From Lates calcarifer (lineage: Eukaryota; Chordata; Actinopteri; Centropomidae): a stretch of 64,000 bases of DNA. A model generated the notes under the pieces. That model ran no database searches. It saw nothing but the letters and a program-made list of their open reading frames with translations, and had not been told where the DNA came from. Positions 1-11,390 of the stretch are shown in pieces. The stretch spans positions 23,702,098-23,766,097 of the forward strand of contig NC_066842.1 in the NCBI RefSeq assembly GCF_001640805.2, given 5' to 3'. Every line of letters begins with the position of its first letter. Within the stretch, counting starts at the first letter, position 1. A program made the position numbers and the translations under genes.

Positions 1-1460
1 GTGGAGAGCCAAACCCGCTATCCAACTTGGTAAGTGGGCGCTGGGGTACGGTGATGGTCAGCCAGGTTGCGGTTCCTGGCAGCAGTCCTCAAGAGGGCAG
101 CCCGGGCCTCTCTCCATATTCTCCTGCTCCACCTGAACTGGGTCTGGACTGAGGGGCTTGAAAACCATACATGACCACGAATGGTGACATACTGGTGGCG
201 GAGAGAGGGAGTCGTGGGCATATTCAACCCATGCTAACTGCTAAGGTGTTGGGTGAACACACATCGCAGGGCAGTTTCCAGGTCCTGATTTTCCTGCTCC
301 GTCTGACCGTTGGACTGGGGATGGTACCCAGAGGATAGGCTGGAGGCTGCTCCTAGTGTGCTACAAAAGGCTTTCCACACTCAAGAGGAAAATTGAGGAC
401 CTTGAAATTGAGGTGAAAAACATGCTGTACTAGCAGTTCTGCAATTTCCAAGGCTAAGGGGGATTGTAGGAAGGGGGAGTGAAATGTACAGCAAGCAGCC
501 ACAAACCTGTGTGTGTCCTGGACTGTGGTGGGCCACCAGAAGTGCCTTTTCAGGGTGCTAGCAACCCCCGGATGCCATGCTAGGTTCAAAGAGTGGCCAC
601 ACTGGAGGACTTGTGACCTGAGGGGCTCTGTCACAAAAAAACTGTTAGCGGTTCTGTTACCTGGGTTGGGATGGTCCCTCAGAGCTTCCTTAACCTGCTG
701 CTCAACTTCAGAGCGAACAGCAGCCAAGATGCAGGAGGGAGGCAAGACAGTTTCAGGTGGGGTGCTGGCTGGTTGGCACTCAGTTTGGTGGAGAGAGAGC
801 GTCTGGCTTGGTGTTCCTGGAGCCGGGCCTGTAGGTTAGTGAGAAGTTAAAGCGGCCAAGGAACAGGGCCCACCTGGCCTGCCTGGAGTTGAGCCTCTTT
901 GCTGATTGGAGATAAGTTTTTGTGATCAGTTCGCACAATAAATGGAACCTCAGTCTCAGTCTAGGGCCAGCACTACTGCAAGAAGCTCCCAGTTCCCGAC
1001 ATCATAGTTTCATTCACTAGAAGACAGGCGTCATGAGAAGTAGGCACAGGGATGTAACTTTTGGTCATCTGAGTACTGGGACAGTAGAATTGGAGGTGTC
1101 AACCTCAACAAGAAACTGTTTAGTTAGGCCAGGGTGGATTTACACAGGTGCAGATGTGAAACGCTCCTTGAGCTGTTTAAATGCCCTGTCTGCCTCAGGA
1201 GAAGGAGGTAGAAGTCAGCTGCATGAGAGGAGCCGCTACTTTACTATAATCCCTGATAAAGCGGTGATAAAAATGAGCAAATCCCAGGAACCTCTGAAGT
1301 TGTTTGCAACTGTCAGGGATTGGCCACTCTGCTACTGCCTGGATTTTAACTGGGTTTACCCTCATCTGCCCCTTCTCAATAATGAAGCCCGAAAACAAGA
1401 CTGATGGGGTGTGGAAAGTGCATTTCTCTGCCTTAACAAAGAGGGAGTTTTCAAACAATG
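1..1460 (-). mobile_element. Ty3/gypsy LTR retrotransposon pol relic, cut by the window edge
   Basis: Read on the - strand the order is that of a Ty3/gypsy pol gene. 1458-1195: C-terminal reverse transcriptase ([33 protein letters not shown]). About 1190-780: RNase H pieces ([48 protein letters not shown]) in shifting frames. About 745-500: integrase zinc-binding region (WHPGVASTLKRHFWWPTTVQ). About 350-1: late integrase core ([12 protein letters not shown]) and C-terminal part ([12 protein letters not shown]). Stops and frameshifts are frequent. The integrase segment holding the first two catalytic Asp appears deleted between the zinc region and ALEIAELLVQHVF. No LTR was recognised. Clearly inactive. 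Confidence 0.85.
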
Positions 1461-1964
1461 GAGGACTAACCTGATGTGTTGTTAACGTTCTTCTAGGCTC
1501 CAGGAGAAGTTCAGGATGTTGTCAAGTTAAACAAAGCTAAAGGATGAATGTGAGGCAGAGATGCTGGTCAGACTGCAGTCCTTTTATCCTCACCACACAT
1601 ACGACGAGGGGGCAAAGCAGAGACAGAGGTTTTGCACATAAACTGTCGGTACTGTTACAGCATGGCTATACAGAACCCTCTGGTGCAGAGTAGGGGGAGA
1701 GCTGGGCTTAAATACTGGAACTGATGAGTTGATGAAACAGGTCTGCCAAACCTCCAGCCGTGCCCCACCTCTGCAACATAGACACATAAGAGCACACACA
1801 TACTGTACACTCAAACAAGGAAGGAAACACAGGAGGAGCACAGACTAGAGAAACAAAAAACACAGAGGTAATGAACAGACCATAACCCTCCTGAAACAAA
1901 CATATAAGCCATATTTCCATAAGGTTTTTCTACATTGTTTTACTCCATTGGAGGTGTAACTGGC
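1461..1964. other. unassigned stretch
   Basis: No conserved coding region seen. It could contain LTR or leader sequence of the neighbouring gypsy relic, but no terminal TG..CA pair or primer-binding site was identified. Confidence 0.4.
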
Positions 1965-2585
1965 ATTCTTTTTTTAAAAATCATTTTCAGTTTTATGAGA
2001 AATTAAATACACAAAATGTAAACCTTGAATGGAGAATACAAAGAACATACAGAAATAATAAATAACAGAGAAAGAAAAACAAAAAACAGAGAGACTTGAA
2101 AAGAAATAGAGAAAGACTACCAGACAATACATAATAACATATAACATAACAATAAAAATAATGGATAAGCAGTTGCCAAAGTAATCAAATAATATGAATG
2201 TAACAGTCAGATCAGGTACCACATCCACACATAAAATTTGGCAGGTCAGCGTCAATGTAAATGTGAGTCTCAAATCTGAGATGTGTGTTAGTTCTGTGTA
2301 ATCACATTTTTTCCATGTGTATAACAGACAGCGTGTGAGAAGGTAGGTAGGTTTTAGGACCTCATTAAAGGCTTTGAAAAATTCTGGCCCAAACCCATCA
2401 GGTCCAGCTGCCTTACCAGAAGGAAAGGCTTTAACGGCATCCTGTATTTAAGACAATGAGAAAGCTGGAAGCTGCTTCTAGTTGTGGAAAGGGAAGTGAT
2501 TCAAAAAAACATCATAGTCTTCCTGTGTAGCTGTTAGAGGTGTAGATTTCAGAGTAAAACTCCCTGAATTGTTTGTAAATATCCT
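1965..2585 (-). mobile_element. L1/Tx1-type LINE fragment with 3' tail
   Basis: On the - strand about 2450-2340 reads AFPSGKAAGPDGFGPEFFKA, the motif at the start of the reverse transcriptase domain in L1/Tx1-clade ORF2. Towards 1970 the - strand is T-rich and ends in an A-rich tail (GAAAATGATTTTTAAAAAAAG), as expected for a LINE 3' end. The catalytic RT region between these parts is missing, so the copy is internally deleted. It may be part of the same insertion as the L1/Tx1 segment at 7795-9315. Confidence 0.6.
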
Positions 2586-2589
2586 TTAA

Positions 2590-3470
2590 GTCATTCATTC
2601 CTTTCTTTATTTATTTTGAACACAAAATAAAACAAAAAGATACAAAACAAAGTGTCCGAAAAGGATTAGGTAGAGGTAAAAAAAACTCCCCGCCCCTTTT
2701 TAACAATACATAACAATCATCTTTAGTATACAAATATCAATTATTTACATTTTAGTTTACAATTCATATTACATCAACTGCTACCAAAACACTTCACGAC
2801 CCTGTTCCAAACCTACACCACCACCTAGAATACTACAGACCACTTTGCCACCCAGTGTCTAAGATTAAAAGTAGATCAACATTTACCATCTGTACAAGTC
2901 CACCATGTATATCCCAAGCATTTCTTTCTTATATTGTTAGGGTTAGGGTTAGGGTTTGTGAATTTGTTTATATTTGTGCTTTGCTTCAATCTCTCATTCA
3001 ATCCATTCCATAAATCCAGCACACAAATTGATATACACATATTCCTCTGTGTGGTACGAACACAATATTTTTTGGAATTAAGTTGACCTCTTAAATTGTA
3101 ACCCCCCTCTCTGTTACCAAACATTTTTTTAATGTTTACCGGAACATGAACATGATAAGTGCCATTTTAAGTTTAACCAGATCCCCTAATTTTAGTGTAT
3201 TTGCTTTCAAAAACAGTGTGTTTATGTGTTCCCTAAAACCCACAGTGTGCTATTCTGATTGCTCTTTTTTGTAGTATGTAGAATGGTTATAAGTTGAATA
3301 CACAGGGAACCAAGATTTGTAATTGAGTATGTAATGGTTTTCCCCAGGACTGCTATGCTCTTGGCTAGTTTTGTTCTGACTTGATTGATTTGGGGTTTCC
3401 AGCAGATTTTATGGTCCAGTCTCTCTCCAAGAAACTTCATTTCAAAAACTTTTCCACTTCAGCGTTATCA
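2590..3470 (-). mobile_element. non-LTR retrotransposon fragment, RT C-terminal part
   Basis: - strand, 3440-3222: MKFLGERLDHKICWKPQINQ followed by VRTKLAKSIAVLGK, the thumb region of LINE reverse transcriptases (KFLGV.ID.KLNWK..I). 3124-2876: TTQRNMCISICVLDLWNGLN, the common LINE C-terminal motif. Downstream (2590-2870) is an AT-rich 3' end. Frames are interrupted near 3130-3220. The palm domain is absent, typical of 5' truncation. Confidence 0.7.
2937..2956 (+). repeat. short interstitial telomere-like repeat (TTAGGG)3
   Basis: Three exact TTAGGG units plus TT. The tract lies inside the LINE C-terminal frame, where it encodes TNPNPNPN on the - strand. Confidence 0.95.
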
Positions 3471-3475
3471 ATTAT

Positions 3476-5075
3476 TATTAGGGCCCGAGCACTTCGTGTG
3501 AAGGCCCTATTGTAATCGTAAGAATGATTCTCGTGATGCTAAAATCATGTTTTTGAGGGTCTAAACATGCTCAAAATCTCACGAAACTGCACACACATCA
3601 GACCTGGCAAAAATTGACATTTGATAGGTGTCTTGTTCATTGGCACCATAAAATAGCTCCATAGCGCCCCCTTGGACATACCTAAAATCCCATTTGAAAA
3701 TTTTGCCCATTTTTGGCAATTTTTTGGCATTTGGGGATGTTGTATTTGATCGAACTCCTTCTACAGTTTTTATCATGTTGACCTCAAACTTGGTCAGGAT
3801 ACTCTCAAGGCCTTTGTGATTAAAAGTTATTAAAAGAATTTGTTGACGTCAAAGGGTGTGGCCGTGGCGGCACGTCAAATTTTGATGCCTTGTCATGAAA
3901 CAGGAAATTGTGTTTAAGTTGCTGTATTTATTGTAAAAATTTTGATGTTCCATTGAAGGGCATGTCTGTGGCAGCGTTTCGATGTTATGCCATTAACCAG
4001 GAGGTTGATGTAACTCATGCAAAAATTGTCTGATCTGCCCCAGACTTGTTTGATAAGAGTCCTGCCCTGAACACATCTACATGGTTGTTGCTTATGGGCG
4101 TGGCAAAATGGCTCCAGGACATATTCAAAATCCCCTTGCCTTTGGGCTTAGTTTGTCCGAGTTGAATGAATTCGGAGGCATGATGTAACATGCCAAGATG
4201 CACCAAAAAGTCTCTTGACATCATGGCCTTAAACTTACAGGAAGTCAGCCATTTTAATTTTATTGCACCAATTTTGATTATTTTTTGCCATTTGGGGACG
4301 TTGTATTTGATCGAACTCCTCCTACAGATTTTATCATATCGACCTCAAACTTGATCAGGATACTCTAAGGCCTTTGTGATTAAAGGTTATGAAAATATTT
4401 TGTTGATGACAAAGGGTGTGGCCGTGGCGGCACCTCAAATTTCGATGACTCGCCATGAAACAGGAAGTTGCGTTTAAGTTGCTGTAACTCAGCCATACTT
4501 TATTCAATCAGCCCCAAATTTCACAGTGATGATAAGGGTCCCGACATGAACACACCCACATGTCAATATCCACAAAAAGTTATAGTGCCACCTACTGGAC
4601 ACAGGAAATGACATCCTGTTACCATCAGGTTGATATTGATGTGATCCACTTTAGACTTCGTCAGGAAAGCCTTAAGGACTTCATGATGCCTTATTGTGAA
4701 AATTTTGATGTTCCGTTGAAGAGCGTGTCTGTGGCGCCGTGGTGAATTTCAATGCTTCACCATTAACCAGGAGGTTGATGTAACTCATGCCTGATCTGCC
4801 CCAAATTTCACAGGGTTGACAACAGACCTGTCCTGAACACATCTACATTCAAATATATAGATGTTATCATGGTGGAAACAGGAAATGATGTGTTTTATCT
4901 AAAGAGGTTGATCTGATTGACATCAAATGTGGTCAGACAAACATTAATATCATACTGGTGCTGAATTGTGAAGGCTGTGAGTCTTCATGGGACACCCTTA
5001 CTGTATCGCCATGGCGAATTTCGATGCTTTGCCATTAAACAGGAAGTTGTTGTAACTCCCGCATGCACCGCAGTC
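3476..5075 (-). repeat. dispersed teleost repeat with GGGCCCGAGC end, internally duplicated
   Basis: Begins ATTATTATTAGGGCCCGAGC, the reverse complement of the end seen at 42435-42452, so it is an inverted copy of the family at 40556-42452. The interior has blocks such as ACCTCAAACTTG, GTGTGGCCGTGGCGGCAC and ATGAAACAGGAA. A block at about 3720-3985 recurs at about 4281-4545 (offset 561 bp), and another near 3936-4040 recurs near 4700-4800. No transposase is visible. Probably a non-autonomous element; its class is unknown to me. It stops where LINE sequence begins near 5080. Confidence 0.7.
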
Positions 5076-5079
5076 TCCT

Positions 5080-7790
5080 TAGGAAGTACAGCCTGCTTTG
5101 TGTCTTCCCATACAGGTGGCTGGTGTGTGTTGTCCAGTCCAGTTTATTATAGATCCACAGCCCGAGGTATTTGTAAGAGTCCACAGCCTCCACCTCAGCT
5201 CCCTCTAACAGGACTGGTCGTGGTCATGGTATGGACCTCCCAAAGTCAATGACCAGCTCCTTCGTCTTAGAGGTGTTGAGGTGTAGGTGGTTAGTGTGGC
5301 ACCATGCAGCATAGTCCTCCACCAGTCTCTGATACTCCTCCTCGCTGTCATCCCTGATGCACCCGATGGCTGTATCATCGGCGTACTTCTGTATGTGACA
5401 CAGCTCTGAGTTGTAACAGAAGCCTGAGGTGTACAGGGTGAAGAGAAGAGGGGCCAGCACTGTGCCCTGGGGGGGCTCCAGTGCTGCTGACCACAGTGTC
5501 AGACGTGATGTCCTTCAGCCTGACATACTGTGGCCTGCCAGTGAGGTAGTTGGAGATCCAGTCCACCAGGTAGGGGTCCACTCTCATCCTGCTCAGTTTG
5601 TACCAAAGCATGGGGGGCTGGATGGTATTAAAGGCGCTGTAGAAGTCCAAGAAGAGAATCCTCACTGTGCCGCTTCCTTTATCCAGATGGGAGTGGGCTC
5701 GGTGTAGCAGGTAGAGAATGGCATCCTCCACACCAACACCTTGCTGGTATGCAAACTGCAGGTGGTCCTGGGCGTGTTGCACCTGGGGTCTGAGGAGGCT
5801 GAGGAAGAGCCACTCCAACGTCTTCATTAGGTGTGAAGTGAGTGCCACTGGTCGGAAGTCATTCAGCTCGCTGGGCTGGTTCTTAGGCTTAGGCTAAGGT
5901 TGAATATCTGTTGTAGTGGCTCCCCCAGTTCTGCAGCGCAGGTCTTCAGTAGTCTTGGACACACTTTGTCCGGGCCTGCTGCTTTCCTGGGCTGGAGCTT
6001 CCTCAGCTGTAAATGGTAAATGGACTGTACTTATATAGCGCTTTTCTAGTCTTTTCGACCACTCAAAGCGCTTCACACTACAGATCACATTCACCCCATT
6101 CACACACATTCATATTCATATACATTCATATATATAAGTGCTTTCTAACACATGCACACACATTCACACACCGATGACACATCGGAGGCAATTTGGGGTT
6201 CAGTATCTTGCCCAAGGATACTTCGGCACGTGGACTGGAGGAGCCGGGAATCGAACCACCGACCTTCTGATTGGTGGGCGACTGCTCTACCTCCTGAGCC
6301 CCAGCTGTCCTCTGACCTGGTCTGTAGTGAGATTGTGTTGAGGTGGAGGAGGAGGATGGGGGTGTTGTGGTGTCTGGGGGGAGGTGTGTGGAGGGAAGAA
6401 GAAGAGATGGCTGTGGTGAGGGTGGGGGGGGGGGGGCAAGGCCTAGTTGAACCTGTTGAAGAAGTCGTTCAGTTCGTTCGCCCTCTCCCTTGTCCCCCAT
6501 ACAACTCTGGTCTTTGTGTTGTGACCTGTGATGGTCTTCACACCTTGCCAGACCTCCCTCATGTTGTTCTCCCTCAGCTTCTGCTCCACCTTTCTCCTGT
6601 AGCTGTCCTTAGCTTCCCTCACACAGTGTTTCACCTCCTGCTGTGCTGCCTTCCTGGCCTCCCTGTCTCTGCTCCTGAAGGCAGCCTTCTTCTTGTTGAG
6701 GACAGCCTTGACCTCCCTTGTTACCCATGGCTTGTTATTAGGGTAACAATGGACTGTCTTGACAGGGAGACCACGTCTGCGCAGAAGTTCAGGTACTCCG
6801 TCATATAGTGTGTCATCCCCTCTATGTCCTCATCATGTGGGTTGATCAGCACATCCCAGACTGTGGTGTTATTACAGTCTCTCAAGGCACTTTCCATCTC
6901 AGAGGACCACCTCCTGATGGATCGAGTTGTCACTGGCTGCTTTTGGACCGGGGGGTGTACAGTGGCTGTAGGTGAACCAGATTGTGATCAGACTTCCCTA
7001 GTGGGGGGAGGGGAATCGCTCTATATGCATCCCTTACATTAACATACAGAAGATCAATTGTTCTGTTGTTTCTAGTAGGACAGTCTACAACCTGATTAGA
7101 AACAGCCAAGGTAGAGTCCAGAGTTACATGGTTTAAGTCCCCAGAGATGATCATAAGTTCCTCTGTGTTGTGTCTGCAGCCTTGCTGTGACGGAGTGGAT
7201 CTTCTCACAGGCAGTGGCTGCGTCTGCTCTCAGAGGGATGTAAACACTGACAGTGAACACATGACTGAACTCCCTCAGCAGATAATATAGCCGCAGACTA
7301 AGAGCTAGCAGCTCGAGGTCATGGCAACACAAGACTGTCTTTACGGAGATGTGTCCTGGGTTACACCAGCGATTGTTGATTACGGATTCCATGATTACGG
7401 AGGGAATCGATGGTTTGTAGCGCCTCCGATTCTCCACTAGCTCAGCCTTTAGCTTGGCCCCGGCCTTGCATCGCCTGGGTCTCCTCCTCAGCCGGGATGG
7501 GGCGTTGTATCCCGGCTCGGCCTTTTGTGCGCAGAGCCAGCAGTTCCTCTTGTGAGTAAGTGAGAAAACTGGCTCTTGGTTGCATTTTAAAGATAAAATT
7601 TTTCATAGGATATATATAAAGCACACAATCTCTCGCAAGAAGAGTAAAAAATTAGAGGGAAAGTGGTTAACAAAGGTTAAAAGAGCTAAAGAAAAAACTG
7701 GAGAGCTACTGGAGAGGCAGCCGTCTCCCACAGCGCCAGAACACTACAGAGGACTCAGATTAGACTCCGTTTTCAGTGTGGTTTCATAAG
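5080..7790 (-). mobile_element. Rex1/L2-like (CR1-group) LINE, near full length but decayed
   Basis: - strand order fits one LINE ORF2. 7624-7442: leader (YSQEELLALR). 7437-6930: apurinic endonuclease pieces (RRRYKPSIPSVIM, ELMIISGDLNHVTL, GKSDHNLVHL). 6933-6443: linker. 5848-5375: reverse transcriptase fingers/palm (FAYQQGVGVEDAILYLLHRA, RILFLDFYSAFNTIQP, SNYLTGRPQYVRL). 5460-5224: KYADDTAIGCI (the YADD catalytic box), LHLNTSKTKELVIDFG. 5200-5080: thumb (AVDSYKYLGLWIYNKLDW). A frameshift lies near 5460-5490 and stops occur throughout. A SINE interrupts it at 6011-6301. The 3' end is replaced by the GGGCCCGAGC repeat. Exact clade is uncertain. Confidence 0.85.
6011..6301 (-). mobile_element. 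tRNA-derived SINE nested in the LINE
   Basis: The - strand starts with a tRNA-like head, GGGGCTCAGGAGGTAGAGCA, and has a good B box, GGTTCGATTCCCGG (complement of 6244-6257). It ends near 6011 in CCATTTACCATTTA. It is flanked by a 7-bp direct repeat CAGCTGT at 6004-6010 and 6302-6308, and LINE sequence continues on both sides, so this is a true nested insertion. The body contains CTTGCCCAAGGATACTTCGG, common in teleost repeats. Confidence 0.85.
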
Positions 7791-7794
7791 AAAT

Positions 7795-9315
7795 AATTTG
7801 TCCTCCTGATATTTACTGTGAGTGTCTCCCACAGAGCTGAATCACTCACCTCACTGTTGTCATTGGTCTCAAGGAACTGTCAGATATGGCTTGAAATTTA
7901 TTTTTTAAATGCCTGATCCTTAAGCAAAAGAGGGTAAAAGTGCCAGCTGTAAGCTTGCCTAGGAAGGGACTGTTGGAGGTTGAGAATGACTGGCCTATGA
8001 TAAGAAGTTATTATGCTGTGATCAACTTAGGTCTATGATCTGTGCACATTAGAATAGAAAGAATAATTGCGTTTGGATGGGTGTTGTAATCTACAAATAT
8101 ATACCACCTTCTTCGACTGTATCAAATTGTTGAGGGTTTGCCCAGCAAGAATGTTGGGTGGGGTGGCAGAGGAAAATCTACATAAGGGTCCAGATAAAAT
8201 GTGACTTGAGTCATCATCTGGAATCAAATCAAAAACCTTATGGAAGAAAGCAGGATCATCTGTGTTTGGCCTGCATGTATTTACCAGTGTAACAGGATGT
8301 AAATTATTATGCCTGTTCAGATTCCTCTGGATTTAGATGTGAAAGGTGACTGATAAACGTGTGAAATACAATTAGCTTTGAGTATTCTGTGCTGGGTGGC
8401 TTTAAGATGAGTTTCTTGATAGAAAATAATGTCAGATTTCACTGACTTATCAAACCACACATGTTCCAAGAAACCAAGGACAGAAGAATTCAGACTGTTA
8501 TTAATTTGTAGTACTTTTTGCATTATATCAAAACACAAACTTCACCTTTAGTCTGGCAGCAAGTAAAAACCAACAAAAAATAAATAGTTGACCTCCATAG
8601 TTTAACGAGCGCTGCCTCCTAAATCGCAGAATCTTTTCCTTCTCCTGTGCAAAATGCACCCAAGCAATTATTGTACGAGGCCTGGAGCTGTCTGGTGGTT
8701 TGGGATGTTGTATGTGCGCCCAGTGTCAGTGACAAACGGCTTAGGGATCAGGAGACAAACTTGGTCGGCTTCCCCTTTTCCTCACCTTCCAGAATGCCCA
8801 CAATCTTGATGTTGTTGCATCTGGATCCCCCCTCCAAATCTGAAAGCTTGCCCCATAGATTTTTATTTTTTCACTTCAACCCCTTGATGCCTGAATGTAT
8901 TTACAATTGTATAAAAAAATTAATTATTTGTGTTTTTGCTTTCAAGCTGACGCTATCTCGGCTGCAGTCTGAATGCAAACGGTATGCAAATTCGCGACAA
9001 TCGGCATTAAGGGGTTAACTCGACATTTTCTGCCAGATGAGTGGGAGCTTGCCTTCCTCTTCAGCTGGTGACATGTCTGAAGGTGTATTCCTGGCTTCGA
9101 TCTTGCTGTGTCAGCTAGCTGGCGCACAACAGTCTTTCTGCCATGTGCAATTTTACTTGACATATTTACATTCCACTTTTTGTTGGTATTAAGAAAAATA
9201 GCCAGTGAGAGTTTCATATTAGAGTTTAAATTGATATCAGTTGTGTGCTGTGAGGAGCTCAAGAAAATGTGTCTACTTTGCATCCATCTCACTAGCGCTC
9301 CCCCACTGGCACTCA
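7795..9315 (-). mobile_element. L1/Tx1-type LINE: ORF1 and endonuclease region
   Basis: On the - strand: 9315-9020 is leader and ORF1 start; about 8860-8740 reads NLWGKLSDLEGGSRCNNIKI and VGILEGEEKGKPTKFV, a Transposase_22-like ORF1 motif; 8538-8317 reads SDIIFYQETHLKA, the L1-type endonuclease start; 8227-8033 reads LNNLIQSKKVVYICRLQHPS and KRNYSFYSNVHRS. Below 8030, degenerate DHSIITSYHRPVILNLQQSL and ALWETL follow. Stops and shifts are frequent. It ends where the LINE at 5080-7790 starts, so that LINE probably inserted into it or abuts it. A MITE splits ORF1. Confidence 0.75.
8878..9016. mobile_element. MITE with CCCCTT-type terminal inverted repeats, inside LINE ORF1
   Basis: 139 bp bounded by AACCCCTTGATGCC (8878-8891) and GGCATTAAGGGGTT (9003-9016), inverted repeats matching at 13 of 14 positions. 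It has no coding capacity. L1-type ORF1 sequence is found on both sides. The superfamily is not certain. Confidence 0.7.
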
Positions 9316-10504
9316 CTTGTTAATTACATCATCTTGTTGCACTCTCTTCTTCTTCAGTGGTTTAATGGCATCCGACTTAAGAATTACGGCCAGCATTTTG
9401 TTTTACATATCTCAACAAACCAACTCCTAATATTCATTCAGTGGTAGTGAATCGAAACATGTATAAACACATATAAATCAGCATTTTCTTTTACTGATTT
9501 TCTTGAAATGTGTTACATTGTTTTCCTACTAAATTTTGGATGAAAGCCTGTCTTGTGACTGTATTTGTTGCCCCCTTGTCTTTTTGTTCCCAGATCTCAG
9601 CAGTAACACAGCTGTTGCAATTAGTCAAAATTGATTCAACAGAATATTAATCAAAAACAATTTTTTTACTGGCTTTTAAAATAAATAACCAGATACAATG
9701 CACAAAACAATCATTCTTCTTGTATGTTAATTTATATAGAAAGAAATATTCATTAACAATTAAATGAAACATACCCAAGAAAAGCAATTAAATTATGTCA
9801 TGAGACACATTTTCTCCTTATACAAAAAACAAAACGTGATTCCAGACAAGCAATTAGAATTCTTTGGTTGTTGGTTATGCAGATTGGCTTTTTTCCATTC
9901 AGATGATGCATTTTTTGTCATTAACTTAACCCAGGTCTAACTTGGTTTGTCTGGTTACAAAGGGTAACCTTAACAGCTGAAATGATACGGCAAGGGCAAA
10001 TGCTGATTTTGAAATCCAAGGTAAATATGATCTGCCCCTGAAGAGACAAAGTTGAATTCATTCAGACAATGGTATACCTAGCCATTCTTGCACTGTTTTG
10101 ATTACCTCTCTCCAGAAAAGAGAGAAAAAAACTAAAGGATAAGTCCACTTGTCATGAATAAAGGTATCCTCGTGTCCAACATTTCCAGACGAGTTTAAAT
10201 TATATTGTATTGATTAAGTGTCTTTTAGCATGTAAATTAAACATTCACTAAACAATTTTGTGTGAAGCTACCAAGACTGAACTACTTGATTCATTGTAAA
10301 CCTTTGTTAGAACTGATATTGATATGTCTATATTATGTCTAAAACTTTCTTTCCATTGACAACCCATCTAAACTCTGGGATTTCCCAGGTTTACCCCTAA
10401 CCTCTAACTCAGTAATTGGTTCTTCAGTCTTCTGTGTCTGATCTGAAGAAAGCTGGGAAAGTTCAGTCTTTGAAAAGAATGTTTTCATCTCTATATCTGA
10501 ATAA
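9316..10504. other. AT-rich stretch without recognised genes
   Basis: No exon, RNA gene or clear element boundary was seen. It lies within or upstream of spon1 intronic sequence. Confidence 0.5.
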
Positions 10505-10835
10505 TATCCACGCATCCATCATCTATACCACTTATCCATTAAGGGTTGTGGGGGGTTGGGGCTGGAGCCTATCCCAGCTGACACTGGGTGAGAGGCAGGG
10601 TACACCCTGTACGCACTGCCAGTTCATCGCAGGGCCAACACATATAGACAAACAACCATTCACACCTATGGGCAATTCAGAGTCACCAGTTAACCTAATG
10701 TGCATGTCTCTGGACTTTGGGAGGAAGCTGGAGTACCCAGAGAGAACCTACGTAGGGAGAACATTCAAACTCCACACAGAAAAGCCACGGGTGAACCAGA
10801 GCTTGAACCCTGCTGTGAGGCAACAGTGCTGATTC
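10505..10835 (-). mobile_element. tRNA-headed SINE-like teleost repeat, copy 1
   Basis: Contains the marker blocks of this very common fish repeat: GGAGCCTATCCCAGCTGACA, CATCGCAGGGCCAACACATA, AACCATTCACACCTATGGGC, GTGCATGTCTCTGGACTTTG and AACTCCACACAGAAAAGCC. The tRNA-like 5' end would be at the high-coordinate side (AACCCTGCTGTGAGGCAACA on +), with an ATCC-rich tail near 10510, giving - orientation. Related copies are at 17835-18115 (+) and 47262-47535 (-). Confidence 0.75.
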
Positions 10836-10865
10836 CAAATAATATAGATTTGAATAAGTACTTAA

Positions 10866-11390
10866 TTAATGATGATTAATGTTATGTGCCTTATTAAGTA
10901 CGTCTCCCTTTTCATTTCTGATACCTGGGATGACGTGATTAGCATCTTTTTGTTTAAATTGCCTAGCCAGTAACTTATTACCTTTTTCTCTATTCTTTAA
11001 TAAATTTGACCTCATCCTAAAAAGGGTATATTCAACTCTTTTTTCTTTTCTGGGATATATAATAATAATAATAATAATAATATATAACAATATACAATAT
11101 ATAATAATAATATAATAATTATTATAATATTACCACATTTGAAATATTGTCTTTATTCTTTGCTAAAATATGCAATTTGCCTCTAATAAAAGCTTTGGAT
11201 GCTTCCCAGACAGTGACAGTTTTTTCATTGGATCGATGCTTTCATCTTCCAACATTTCCTTAAAGAGTGGGTCCTGGAATGAAGACATCTCTATCAGCTA
11301 AATAAGATTATGAGAGAAACACTGTTTTTGTGGGGTTCTCCCATATAGCCACCAAGCCAAGATCTTCACCTGTTGATCCTTTGGATTTAT
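10866..11390 (-). mobile_element. second L1/Tx1-type LINE fragment, endonuclease-RT linker
   Basis: On the - strand about 11280-11150 reads FQDPLFKEML, then TVWEASKAFIRGKLHILAKN, and 11070-10870 reads RSNLLKNREKGNKLLARQFK followed by IPGIRNEKGDVL. These match the stretch between endonuclease and reverse transcriptase in Tx1-like ORF2. The upper boundary is vague. An ATA-rich microsatellite has expanded inside the frame. Confidence 0.6.
11056..11131. repeat. AT-rich microsatellite (AAT/ATA units)
   Basis: Runs of AAT and ATA with minor interruptions, inside the L1/Tx1 fragment. Confidence 0.9.

Noticed and set aside
1033..1404. 123-codon + strand open frame at 1033-1404
   Set aside because: Antisense to the gypsy RNase H/RT region; the - strand carries the recognisable motifs.
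6239..6301. tRNA gene
   Set aside because: Only A-box and B-box parts are tRNA-like; the body and tail make it a SINE, and no full cloverleaf was found. The same applies to 17840-17890, 35475-35525 and 47460-47535.
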